64,000 bases of DNA from Paraglaciecola sp. 20A4 (GTDB lineage Bacteria > Pseudomonadota > Gammaproteobacteria > Enterobacterales > Alteromonadaceae), in contig NZ_WTPY01000003.1 in NCBI RefSeq assembly GCF_011378905.1, positions 248,001 through 312,000 of the forward strand. The letters are read 5' to 3'. Numbering within the stretch: position 1 is the first letter of the stretch; every line of letters starts with the position of its first letter. The translations under genes were made by a program, and so were the position numbers. Positions 43,978 through 53,073 of this stretch are shown here, one piece after another. The notes beneath the pieces were generated by a model. The model made no database searches. It had not been told where the DNA came from and saw nothing but the letters and a program-made list of their open reading frames with translations.

Positions 43978-46075
43978 TCAGGGTAAACACCCAACATCCA
44001 TGTATCTTTGGATTACGCTTAAAGTCTTCAGGTAAGGTTTTCTGGGTAAAATCTTGAATACTCAGACCTAACTTGCCGATGCCCTCTTCATCCAATTTAA
44101 ACTGGCGTAAATTATTGGAAAACATGATTTCCCCACCAGGGCGTAAACATCTTACGGCATTACTGAGCAATGCTAAATGGTCGCGCTGAACGTCCCATGT
44201 TGTATCCATACGTTTGGAATTAGAAAACGACGGTGGATCGATAAAAATAAAATCATACTGTTTGTTATGTCTATCTAACCAAGTCAAGCAATCCGCTTGA
44301 ATAAATTCATAGGGTCCCTTTAAATTATTTAGCGCAAAATTCTCTTTTGCCCAATCCACATAGGTATTCGACATATCAACGGTAGTCACTGATTTAGCCT
44401 TACCTATGGCCGCGTGTACCGAAACACTGCCGGTATAAGCAAAAAGATTTAGTACGTCTTTATCTTTGACTCGCTGCTGGACTAATTGGCGTGTTATCCG
44501 GTGGTCAAGAAATAATCCAGTGTCCAAGTAATCAGTCAAGTTAAGCTTGAACTTGGCACCGTTCTCATACACTTCAACTGTCTTCTGAGTCTGAGAGACT
44601 TTCTCGTACTGGCTTTTACCTTTTTGCTGCGCCCTAACCTTCATCACAATCTGTTCTGATGGCACATCAACACAGCTGGGCAATGCCACAATCACTTCAT
44701 GTAAACGTCGCTTCGCTTTCGCTGCAGGTACATCTTTCGGGGCAGCATATTCCTGCACAACTAGCCAGTCTCCATAGCGGTCGATTGCTACGTTGTATTC
44801 TGGCAAATCTGCATCGTAAATACGGTAACAATTGGTATTTTCCGTTTTAAGCCATTTACTGAGACGTTTGAGATTTTTAGTCAAGCGATTAGCAAAGTCA
44901 TTATTATTAAGTGATACTTCTCTGGTAACGCAGTTCTTTTCATCTAATGCGAAGTTAACCAACTGACATTCTAATTTGCCGTTCATCAACTTATATTCTT
45001 TGTTAGCGAACATTTTCATGCTGCGCAGCAAATCTCGATTAGACGTCAATAAAGATAAATTCCAACCTTTGAAATGTTCTTTAAGATTCACTCCCCAATC
45101 TTGGAACAACGGAAGCAAAGCGGTAATTTCACTCAGTCTTTCACCGTAAGGCGGATTACTAACAATATAACCTGGTGCCTGTCCTTTAGGCGGCGTCACT
45201 TTGCATGCATCTATGGTGTTAAATTGTATAGCTGAGAATACCCCAGCAGCATCGGCATTTTCTTTAGCAATGGCAACAACACCGTGGTCGATATCACTTG
45301 CGCAAATCACACTAGTTGACTCAACAATCTTTGATTCTGCATCGGTTAACAGTGATTGCCATAACGTAGCATCATGTTGAAGCCAGCGCGTGAAGCCCCA
45401 GTCTTTGCGCTTCAGCGCTGGGGCAATATTGGCAGCCATAAGCGCCGCTTCAATCGCAATGGTGCCCGCACCACACATAGGGTCAAGCAAAGGTAATGCT
45501 TTATTTTGCGTCCAACCGCTGCGCACCAACATAGCGCAAGCAATGTGCTCTTTTACAGGCGCTAAGCCAGTTTTCACACGGTAATGACGTTGATGTAAAC
45601 TGTGCCCTGACAAATCAAGATAAACCGTTAACTTGTCACTCCACATTCTCCCTTGCAAGCGAATATCGGGATCAATTTTACTCACCGAGGGTCGTGATTC
45701 GAACAATTCATTAAATTGGTCTACAACCGCATCTTTAATTTTCAATGCACCAAATTGGGTATTGTTAATACAATGATTGGCGCCAACAAAGTCGACGACA
45801 AATGTACTATCAACGCTGAAATGCGATGTCCAATTTACGCTACTGGTGATTTGATATACGTCATCAGCGACATCCACGTGGCCTTCTGCAACCTTAAGCA
45901 ATACCCGATTGGCCAAACGCGACCACAAGCAAATTTTGTATGCGTGCTCAATTTCACCGCTAAACAACACCTGACCAGGCTTGGTTTTTACGGATAATTG
46001 CGGACACAGCGCAGATATTTCTTTGGCAAGAAGCTCATCGAGCCCCTTAGACGTGGTGACTAAAAATTCAAACAT
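43970..46075 (-). CDS. rlmL: Bifunctional 23S rRNA methyltransferase RlmKL
   Basis: A 701-residue fused methyltransferase. The N-terminal part has a THUMP region (about residues 45-155) and an N2-guanine methylase with GAGTIAIEAALMA (about 203-215) and NPPYGERL (m2G2445). The C-terminal part has LNLFAYTGSVSVHAA and IFIDPPSFSNS (m7G2069). It modifies 23S rRNA. E. coli has the same fused gene next to uup. It heads the rlmKL-glutaredoxin-uup operon. Confidence 0.95.
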   Translation of the reverse strand: MFEFLVTTSKGLDELLAKEISALCPQLSVKTKPGQVLFSGEIEHAYKICLWSRLANRVLLKVAEGHVDVADDVYQITSSVNWTSHFSVDSTFVVDFVGANHCINNTQFGALKIKDAVVDQFNELFESRPSVSKIDPDIRLQGRMWSDKLTVYLDLSGHSLHQRHYRVKTGLAPVKEHIACAMLVRSGWTQNKALPLLDPMCGAGTIAIEAALMAANIAPALKRKDWGFTRWLQHDATLWQSLLTDAESKIVESTSVICASDIDHGVVAIAKENADAAGVFSAIQFNTIDACKVTPPKGQAPGYIVSNPPYGERLSEITALLPLFQDWGVNLKEHFKGWNLSLLTSNRDLLRSMKMFANKEYKLMNGKLECQLVNFALDEKNCVTREVSLNNNDFANRLTKNLKRLSKWLKTENTNCYRIYDADLPEYNVAIDRYGDWLVVQEYAAPKDVPAAKAKRRLHEVIVALPSCVDVPSEQIVMKVRAQQKGKSQYEKVSQTQKTVEVYENGAKFKLNLTDYLDTGLFLDHRITRQLVQQRVKDKDVLNLFAYTGSVSVHAAIGKAKSVTTVDMSNTYVDWAKENFALNNLKGPYEFIQADCLTWLDRHNKQYDFIFIDPPSFSNSKRMDTTWDVQRDHLALLSNAVRCLRPGGEIMFSNNLRQFKLDEEGIGKLGLSIQDFTQKTLPEDFKRNPKIHGCWVFTLNV

Positions 46076-46217
46076 ATACCGATCCAGTTATTTCTTCGGG
46101 CGCGATTATACGGTAATAAAGGAGTTATCGCATGGCTAAATGCAGAAAAATCAGATTGTTAATTTGTAGAATGAAAAATGAATAACGACAGGGATAAATG
46201 CTGAGGGAGGCTTACAA

Positions 46218-46754
46218 CTAAGCGCGTTTATAAATAGGAATATCAGCGAGATATGGAATGAGTCGATCGCTCATAACTTTAATTATTTCAAACTGCGCTA
46301 ATGTTTTACTACTGCTTACGATAAATTGTTCAGAAATAAGCATACACGTTGCCGTTGTGCCGTGCTGTTCTATCACAATGACCTGACCTAATTCGCTATT
46401 ATCATTGTCAGCTGCCTCTAACATCGCCAATTGACAATGCACCCCACTAGTCGATTGGGCTTTGTACAACCAACTCTTCATGCAAACAGGTTTATGGAAT
46501 TTAAGCGCAGCCGTAGCATTTAATAAAACTTGCACCAACTGCCCTTCTGACAAAGCTAACCCGCTGCTATCTAAGTTTTCAGCTAACGCCACATAGTGCT
46601 CGGTATCTTCAAGACTAAATAACTGTTTATCGGTAGGTAAATTAACTAAATTCTTTAGGGCAAAAGGCACCACAAAGGTCAATGTGTGACCTAGGTCGAG
46701 ACGCAGTTCGTTATCGTGCGTATACCAAAACCAATTTGTATTAGGAAGAAGCAT
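46218..46754 (-). CDS. zapC: Cell-division protein ZapC
   Basis: A 178-residue protein matching ZapC in length and position next to pyrD. It begins MLLPNTNWFWYTHDNELRLDLG, the typical ZapC start (core W-W-D-LDLG). ZapC binds FtsZ and promotes filament bundling at the division ring. Its neighbour on the same strand is pyrD, 118 nt upstream, as in E. coli. Confidence 0.85.
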   Translation of the reverse strand: MLLPNTNWFWYTHDNELRLDLGHTLTFVVPFALKNLVNLPTDKQLFSLEDTEHYVALAENLDSSGLALSEGQLVQVLLNATAALKFHKPVCMKSWLYKAQSTSGVHCQLAMLEAADNDNSELGQVIVIEQHGTTATCMLISEQFIVSSSKTLAQFEIIKVMSDRLIPYLADIPIYKRA

Positions 46755-46872
46755 GATTCCTTAGCCTAGTTAGAATTTAATCCTTAAATAAAAGCTAGCA
46801 TAGTTTACCTTGGAATCATGCACTTTTCGTCATACTTAAAGGTGATAAAAGAAGCCGATCAGGCATTGATCA

Positions 46873-47880
46873 TTATAACGAGTCTACGATCTCTTTTATC
46901 AATTTCGGACCTTGATAGATCAGCGCCGAATACACCTGAATTAAAGGCGATCCGGCTTCGATCCGAGCTTTCGCAGCCAACACCGAATCAATCCCCCCCA
47001 CACCAATGACTGGCGCCTGCCCCGCCAGCTGACTGCATAAGGATGTTACGATCCTTTGACTTCTGTCTGTGAGTACTGACCCACTCAGACCGCCAGCCTC
47101 TTCGGCATGCTGCTGACCTTTAACGGCTTCACGATCGAGAGTCGTATTCGTTGCGATCACCCCATCGATCCCAACGCTTAAAAAAGAATCAACCATCGAG
47201 CTTAACTCAGAATCTTGCAGATCAGGCGCGATCTTAATTAAGATAGGAACCTGCTTATTATGTTGCGCTTTAAGTTTGATTTGCTCTGCTTTTAAGCCGC
47301 TTAATAATTGCGTGAGCGCATCACCGTATTGCAAGTTTCTAAGTCCCGGCGTGTTAGGTGACGATATATTTACCGTAACGTAACTAGCATGCTGATAAAC
47401 CTTACGCAAACAAATCAAATAATCGTTTAGCGCTTCATCCTCGGGAGTGGTTTTGTTTTTACCAATGTTGATACCTAACACCCCTGTATAACGCGCTTTT
47501 TTAACTTGCTCTACAAGGTAATCGACCCCTTTATTGTTAAATCCCATACGATTAATAATCGCCTGCCCTTTTGGTAATCTAAACATTCGGGGTTTATCGT
47601 TACCTGCTTGCGGTTTAGGGGTAACCGTACCAACTTCTATAAAACCAAATCCCATCGCCGCAAAGGCATCAATACATTCTGCGTTTTTGTCTAACCCGGC
47701 AGCTAAACCAACAGGATTCTTAAAGTGCAAACCAAAGCACTCAACAGGTTTGTCTGCGATACGCTGTTTGTAGGCCATGTTTAAAAATGTATGCTGCGTG
47801 CGCTTAAGCCAATTAATCGTAAAGTCGTGACTCCACTCGGCATCTTGGGTAAATAAAAATTTCTGTAAAATGGCATACAT
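46873..47880 (-). CDS. pyrD: Dihydroorotate dehydrogenase (quinone), class 2
   Basis: A 335-residue class 2 enzyme. VGLAAGLDKNAE (about residues 57-68), IEVGTVTPKPQAGN (about 80-93), the catalytic Ser in NISSPNTPGLRNLQ (about 172-185) and GVGGIDSV are intact. It oxidises dihydroorotate to orotate with a membrane quinone. The N-terminal helix pair (about 1-40) anchors it to the membrane. It lies between zapC and the NAD-GDH gene. Confidence 0.96.
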   Translation of the reverse strand: MYAILQKFLFTQDAEWSHDFTINWLKRTQHTFLNMAYKQRIADKPVECFGLHFKNPVGLAAGLDKNAECIDAFAAMGFGFIEVGTVTPKPQAGNDKPRMFRLPKGQAIINRMGFNNKGVDYLVEQVKKARYTGVLGINIGKNKTTPEDEALNDYLICLRKVYQHASYVTVNISSPNTPGLRNLQYGDALTQLLSGLKAEQIKLKAQHNKQVPILIKIAPDLQDSELSSMVDSFLSVGIDGVIATNTTLDREAVKGQQHAEEAGGLSGSVLTDRSQRIVTSLCSQLAGQAPVIGVGGIDSVLAAKARIEAGSPLIQVYSALIYQGPKLIKEIVDSL

Positions 47881-47908
47881 GGTGTTCGTTTTCCTCAGAC
47901 AAAAAAAA

Positions 47909-47929
47909 GCCCCAGTGCGATACCAGGGC
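47909..47929 (-). terminator. Terminator of the NAD-GDH gene
   Basis: Minus-strand stem GCCCTGG/CTGGGGC (with two G-T pairs) and a 7-nt loop, followed by eight T. It separates NAD-GDH from pyrD. Confidence 0.75.
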
Positions 47930-47951
47930 GTTAAAGACCGTACGGTTAATA

Positions 47952-50900
47952 TTAAGCGTTAGCGTTTATGCTAAGCAACATTAATTCACGTAATGCGACT
48001 GAAAACTTCGCAAATTCATGAGTACTACTGGTTTTGAATTCCGACATCATACTATACCAACGCTCTAATAGAGCCTGATTATGTTCCATCCATGTACCGA
48101 GTATCAATTCCGCGTCATTATTTTTTGGTGCGCCAGTCAGTAATACTGTTGCTAAGGCGCGTTGTTGCCAATCGAGTTCTTCCCGATATGACGCCCGTGC
48201 TAGAGCTTGCCAATGGTTAGAAACCGTCTGTTTATTTATTTGTTCCAAGAACCAATGGAGTTCAAGACGTGATCCGAGTTTAAAATATAGACTTGCAACC
48301 AGTTTAATACTGCGCCCCTCTGTTTTGGCAATTTGTGCTAAATCTAAACAGGGGAATAAATTACTTAAACTAGAGACTTTATAAGCGATATCTTCAGGAA
48401 CTCCTGCGTTGGTCAGGCGAGTGCAATTCGCTTCCAGTTCTTGATACTCGTCTTCTACTAGGTAATCTTTGAGGTTTTTGAACAAATCAGCAAAGGTAGA
48501 CGTGTAACTGTCGATTGCTTCTTGAATATCCATGGATTTTACACCGTGGCGCAAATACCAACGCGAAGCACGGCGTAACGTGCGGCGCATACTTTCAAGC
48601 ATTGAAAGTTGCGTTTGTGCACTGACTTTATTGTCTAAGTCTTGTACCTCAGCCCATAGTGATTCCATTGAGAATATACCTTTGACCACGCAATACGCAT
48701 TGGCTATCTCATCAATGTTGGCACCGGTTTCTTCCTGCATGCGAAAAACAAAATTCATTCCCATGTCGTTGATTAAATTATTGGTCAACTTAGTGGCAAT
48801 AATCTCGCTGCGCAGTGGATGCTGTTCCATTTGCTCGGCGTAACGTTTTTGCAAAACGGCCGGGAACGCGCTGATCAATAATTTACGATGATAGGGATTA
48901 TCCGTAATTTCCGGCGTATTGAATCTTTCTTTCAACATCATTTTTCCGTAGGCAATCAGCACGGATAGTTCTGGACGTGTAAGTCCTTGGGATGCTGCTA
49001 AACGGTCAGAAATTTCATCGTCAGTGGGAATAAATTCAATTTCACGATTTAAGTTGCCTTCTTTTTCCAAATTATGAATAAAACGTAACTGTTCTTTTAA
49101 CTGACTGCCGCCACTCAATTGGGTAATAGAAATAGATTCCGTTTGGCGATAACAATCTTGGATAACTAAATCGCCCACATCATCAGTCATCTCGTGCAAT
49201 AGATTATTTCGTTGTTTGCGTGTTAAGTCTCCCGCATTAACCAAGGCATTGAGCAAAATTTTAATATTTACTTCGTTATCAGAGCAATCCACCCCACCAA
49301 CGTTATCAATAAAGTCGGTATTAACTCTTCCGCCGCTGCGAGCAAACTCAATACGACCTAATTGTGTGAGCCCGAGGTTGCCACCCTCACCGATAATTTT
49401 GGCTTTTACCTGTGCACCATTAACACGTGTATCGTCATTTGCCCGATCACCTACTTGTGAATGACTTTCTTTCGCACTTTTAACATAGGTTCCAATGCCG
49501 CCGTTCCAGATTAAATCGACTTCCATTTGCAAAATATTATGGATAAGTTCATTCGGTGTCATGGTGAGTTGTTTAGTGCCCAACCATTGTTTCATTTCGG
49601 CGGTTAATTTAATCGACTTAGAAGAACGACTAAAAATATCACCACCTGACGAAATCAACGATTTATCATAATCATTCCAACCCAGAGAAGGGTTTTCAAA
49701 TAAGCGTTTGCGTTCTGCATAGCTGGCTTTCACGTCTGGAGATGGATCAAAGAAAATATGCAGATGGTTAAATGCACATATTAATTTAGTGTGGTTTGAT
49801 AACAGCATGCCGTTACCGAACACATCACCCGCCATATCGCCTATCGCAACACAAGTGAAATCGGTCGTTTGACAATCAACATCCATTTCACGAAAATGAC
49901 GTTTAACCGATTCCCAACCACCACGAGCGGTAATGCCCATTTTCTTATGGTCGTAACCAATGCTGCCACCAGAAGCAAACGCATCACCCAACCAAAAATT
50001 AAATTCCTCAGATATACCATTGGCAATATCTGAGAATGTAGCCGTGCCTTTATCCGCCGCAACAACTAAATAAGGGTCATCGTCATCAAGACGCACCACA
50101 TCTCGAGGGTAGACTATTTCGCCATCGACGATATTATCAGTGATATCAAGTAAACTACGGATGAAAATTTTATAACACGCTTGGCCTTCTTTTTGAAATG
50201 CTTCGCGGCCTTGATTAACAGGCAAGTTTTTACAAACAAATCCCCCTTTTGCCCCCACTGGCACAATAACCGTATTTTTGACTTGTTGCGCTTTAACTAA
50301 GCCTAAAATTTCAGTACGGAAATCTTCTTGGCGATCAGACCAACGCAACCCGCCTCGCGCCACTTTACCACCACGTAAGTGAACACCTTCAATGCGTGGG
50401 GAATAAACAAATATTTCAAACTTGGGACGTGGCAAAGGCATATCTGGAATAAGCTCAGATAACATTTTAAATGAGGCATAAGACTTTTCGTTACCTTGAT
50501 TATCGCTCTGATAGAAATTGGTTCGAGTTGTGGCAAGAATTAGATCTAAGTAGCGCCTTATAATACGATCATCATCTAAGTTTGAAACATTATCCAAGTG
50601 CTTTTTCACTTCGTTTAGTAATGTCTCCTCACGCTTGTTCGAACGGCGCACTTTCGGGTTGTAACGTTGATTAAACAACGAGGCCAAAATCTTAGCGATA
50701 TCAGGATAATGGGCAAGTGTGTTGGCAATATAATCTTTACTGAAAGAACTTCCAATTTGACGCATATATTTTGCATAAGCGCGTAAAATGGTCACAGTTC
50801 TACCTGGCAATCCTGCACCAAGCACGAGACGGTTAAAAGCATCATCTTCTAAATCATTGGACCAAACCTTAGCAAACGCATCTTGAAACAAGGCTTGAGC

Positions 50901-52790
50901 ACGCACCAAATCCATACGATTACTGGTGCTATGTAACATGGTAAATTCCATAATCCAGTTCATCTGACCATCGCTGGACTTAACCCGATACGGACTTTCT
51001 TCGATTACGCGAAGACCGAAATTTTCTAACATGGGTAACACGGCAGATAAGTGAATAGGCTCATTTTTATGAAATAGCTTTAACTTAACGATTTCACTAT
51101 CAAGGGCTTCTTCTTGAGGCCGGTAGAACAGCATATCTAAGGTATGCTCTGCGCTAAGTAATTCAATTTTCTCTAAATCGACCAATGCGGCGCTAGGCAA
51201 ATTCTGCTCTTTATAGCTGGGGGGAAATGCATCTTCGTATTTTTTCTCGATAACTTTTCCAGCCGCTTCGCCATAAGTAGTACGAATGGTAGCCGTTAAT
51301 TTATCGTTCCAACTCTTAGTCAGCTCGATGATATTCTTTTCAATTTCCTTCACGTTATATTCCGAATTGTTGTCTTTCACTCTGACAATATATTGCGTTC
51401 TAGCATATACAGATTCTGAAAAGTAAGTCGTAAACTCTACGTCTTCTTGGCTATTAAACGATTTCTGCAACAATACCTGAGTATCTTTACGTAGTTGTGT
51501 GTTGTAACGCTCCCTAGGGACGTAAACCATACAAGAAACGAAACGTCCAAATACATCTTTACGCACAAATAAACGCGAAATTCCACGCTCTTGCATTTGA
51601 AAAATACCTAACGCAATTTGTGCTAACTCGTCTTCACTGCCTTGTAATAATTCATCACGAGGATAAGTTTCAATAATATTCAAGAACGCTTTATGTCCAT
51701 GTGAATCTTTATCAAATCCTGATTTTTGACAAATGTTATCAATCTTGTGTTGCAGTACCGGTACTTGGGTCGCGCTGCTGTTATAAAAAGAAGCAGAGTA
51801 AAGGCCAATAAAACGGTCCTCACCAACCACATTTCCTTTATCATCAAAACGCTTGATGCCAATATAATCAAGATAAGCAGGACGATGAACACGTGAACGA
51901 CGATTGGTTTTCGTTAGCAAAAGTGGATGATTACTCAATGCTTCTTCACGGGCAGAACCAGGAATATTGGATAAAACCCGTTCGCGTTCGCTCACGGAGT
52001 TTTTCATTAATCCTAAACTTGATTCGTTATCCGCTAACCACCGATAATCACCTTCAACGGCCTTAGCACTATATGATCGATAACCCATAATGGTGAAATT
52101 ATGGTCGTTTAACCAAGACAAGAACTTAATGGTTTGTGTTTTTTGTTCTGCCGTAGCTGGCGATGGGTTATTTGGAAACTCTTTAATAATCACATCGAGT
52201 TTATCACTCATTGCTTTCCAGTCTTGCACGGCCAATGACACTTCATTAACAACTGACATCAGTTCGTTTGCCAAACTGTCTAAGGCTTTCTTAGTAGTTT
52301 GTCTATCAACCTCAATTAAGAAAATAGTTTCCTTATTGGCATGTTTAACTTTTTTATTGCCATCAATAAAGCCGGTAAATTTATGGCTTTCGTCACGCTG
52401 AATAGCGATTGGGCTATGCAATAGTAAATGGGCTGTTACGCCAACGCGGTTTAACGCCATGCGCACTGAGTCGACCAAAAACGGCGTATCCTGTACTAAA
52501 ATCTCTATTATGGTATGGGTTGATTGCCAACCATGTTTACCTACCTCTGGATTAAATACACGGATAATTGGCTTACTGGCATCGAAGTTTAAAAACTTAT
52601 TCCACAGACTGAGCGTCGCTCCATATAAATCACTATCACTGCGATTATCCAAATCATCGGTGGAAATATTGTTGAACAAAATACGAGAAAAGTTTTTGAC
52701 CAAGTCAACTTGTGACTTATCAACCTTTTTTTCAATAAGTTTGACTACGTTTTCTAACAAAACTGAATGCTGGTGTGTTGCAACCGTCAT
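47952..52790 (-). CDS. gdhB: NAD-specific glutamate dehydrogenase (large, GdhB type)
   Basis: A 1612-residue enzyme of the 180-kDa NAD-glutamate dehydrogenase family. Regulatory ACT-like regions occupy about residues 1-700; the catalytic core includes GGKVARGGLRWSDR (about 808-821), VPVGAKGGFVCK (about 847-858) and the DNVGGVDCSDNEVNIK block (about 1155-1170). It oxidises glutamate to 2-oxoglutarate and ammonia, feeding amino-acid carbon into the TCA cycle. The long helical C-terminus matches the family length. It is inserted between pyrD and the DUF1302 module compared with E. coli. Confidence 0.96.
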   Translation of the reverse strand: MTVATHQHSVLLENVVKLIEKKVDKSQVDLVKNFSRILFNNISTDDLDNRSDSDLYGATLSLWNKFLNFDASKPIIRVFNPEVGKHGWQSTHTIIEILVQDTPFLVDSVRMALNRVGVTAHLLLHSPIAIQRDESHKFTGFIDGNKKVKHANKETIFLIEVDRQTTKKALDSLANELMSVVNEVSLAVQDWKAMSDKLDVIIKEFPNNPSPATAEQKTQTIKFLSWLNDHNFTIMGYRSYSAKAVEGDYRWLADNESSLGLMKNSVSERERVLSNIPGSAREEALSNHPLLLTKTNRRSRVHRPAYLDYIGIKRFDDKGNVVGEDRFIGLYSASFYNSSATQVPVLQHKIDNICQKSGFDKDSHGHKAFLNIIETYPRDELLQGSEDELAQIALGIFQMQERGISRLFVRKDVFGRFVSCMVYVPRERYNTQLRKDTQVLLQKSFNSQEDVEFTTYFSESVYARTQYIVRVKDNNSEYNVKEIEKNIIELTKSWNDKLTATIRTTYGEAAGKVIEKKYEDAFPPSYKEQNLPSAALVDLEKIELLSAEHTLDMLFYRPQEEALDSEIVKLKLFHKNEPIHLSAVLPMLENFGLRVIEESPYRVKSSDGQMNWIMEFTMLHSTSNRMDLVRAQALFQDAFAKVWSNDLEDDAFNRLVLGAGLPGRTVTILRAYAKYMRQIGSSFSKDYIANTLAHYPDIAKILASLFNQRYNPKVRRSNKREETLLNEVKKHLDNVSNLDDDRIIRRYLDLILATTRTNFYQSDNQGNEKSYASFKMLSELIPDMPLPRPKFEIFVYSPRIEGVHLRGGKVARGGLRWSDRQEDFRTEILGLVKAQQVKNTVIVPVGAKGGFVCKNLPVNQGREAFQKEGQACYKIFIRSLLDITDNIVDGEIVYPRDVVRLDDDDPYLVVAADKGTATFSDIANGISEEFNFWLGDAFASGGSIGYDHKKMGITARGGWESVKRHFREMDVDCQTTDFTCVAIGDMAGDVFGNGMLLSNHTKLICAFNHLHIFFDPSPDVKASYAERKRLFENPSLGWNDYDKSLISSGGDIFSRSSKSIKLTAEMKQWLGTKQLTMTPNELIHNILQMEVDLIWNGGIGTYVKSAKESHSQVGDRANDDTRVNGAQVKAKIIGEGGNLGLTQLGRIEFARSGGRVNTDFIDNVGGVDCSDNEVNIKILLNALVNAGDLTRKQRNNLLHEMTDDVGDLVIQDCYRQTESISITQLSGGSQLKEQLRFIHNLEKEGNLNREIEFIPTDDEISDRLAASQGLTRPELSVLIAYGKMMLKERFNTPEITDNPYHRKLLISAFPAVLQKRYAEQMEQHPLRSEIIATKLTNNLINDMGMNFVFRMQEETGANIDEIANAYCVVKGIFSMESLWAEVQDLDNKVSAQTQLSMLESMRRTLRRASRWYLRHGVKSMDIQEAIDSYTSTFADLFKNLKDYLVEDEYQELEANCTRLTNAGVPEDIAYKVSSLSNLFPCLDLAQIAKTEGRSIKLVASLYFKLGSRLELHWFLEQINKQTVSNHWQALARASYREELDWQQRALATVLLTGAPKNNDAELILGTWMEHNQALLERWYSMMSEFKTSSTHEFAKFSVALRELMLLSINANA

Positions 52791-53021
52791 GTGTTTACCT
52801 ATTCCTTACTTTTTGGAAGTAACAGTGGTATTGAATCGACGCATTAACAATTTGTTACAATGTCAGTACCGCCGACGATATTGTATGAGACTAGACAATA
52901 GACTGACATATATACAGTTTTTCATCTATATATGACTATTCTCGCTAAAATAGACGACCATTAAAAGCCTTAAATTCACGTCAAATTTACAATTGAAATA
53001 GTTATCTGAATTTCGCTCATA

Positions 53022-53045
53022 AAAAAAGGCCATACGGCCTTTTTT
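53022..53045 (-). terminator. Terminator of the DUF1302/DUF1329/RND operon
   Basis: AGGCC-ATAC-GGCCT stem with A-run before and T-run after on both strands, 29 nt downstream of the RND gene stop. Confidence 0.8.
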
Positions 53046-53073
53046 ATGCAAAATATTAAATAATTATGCGAAT

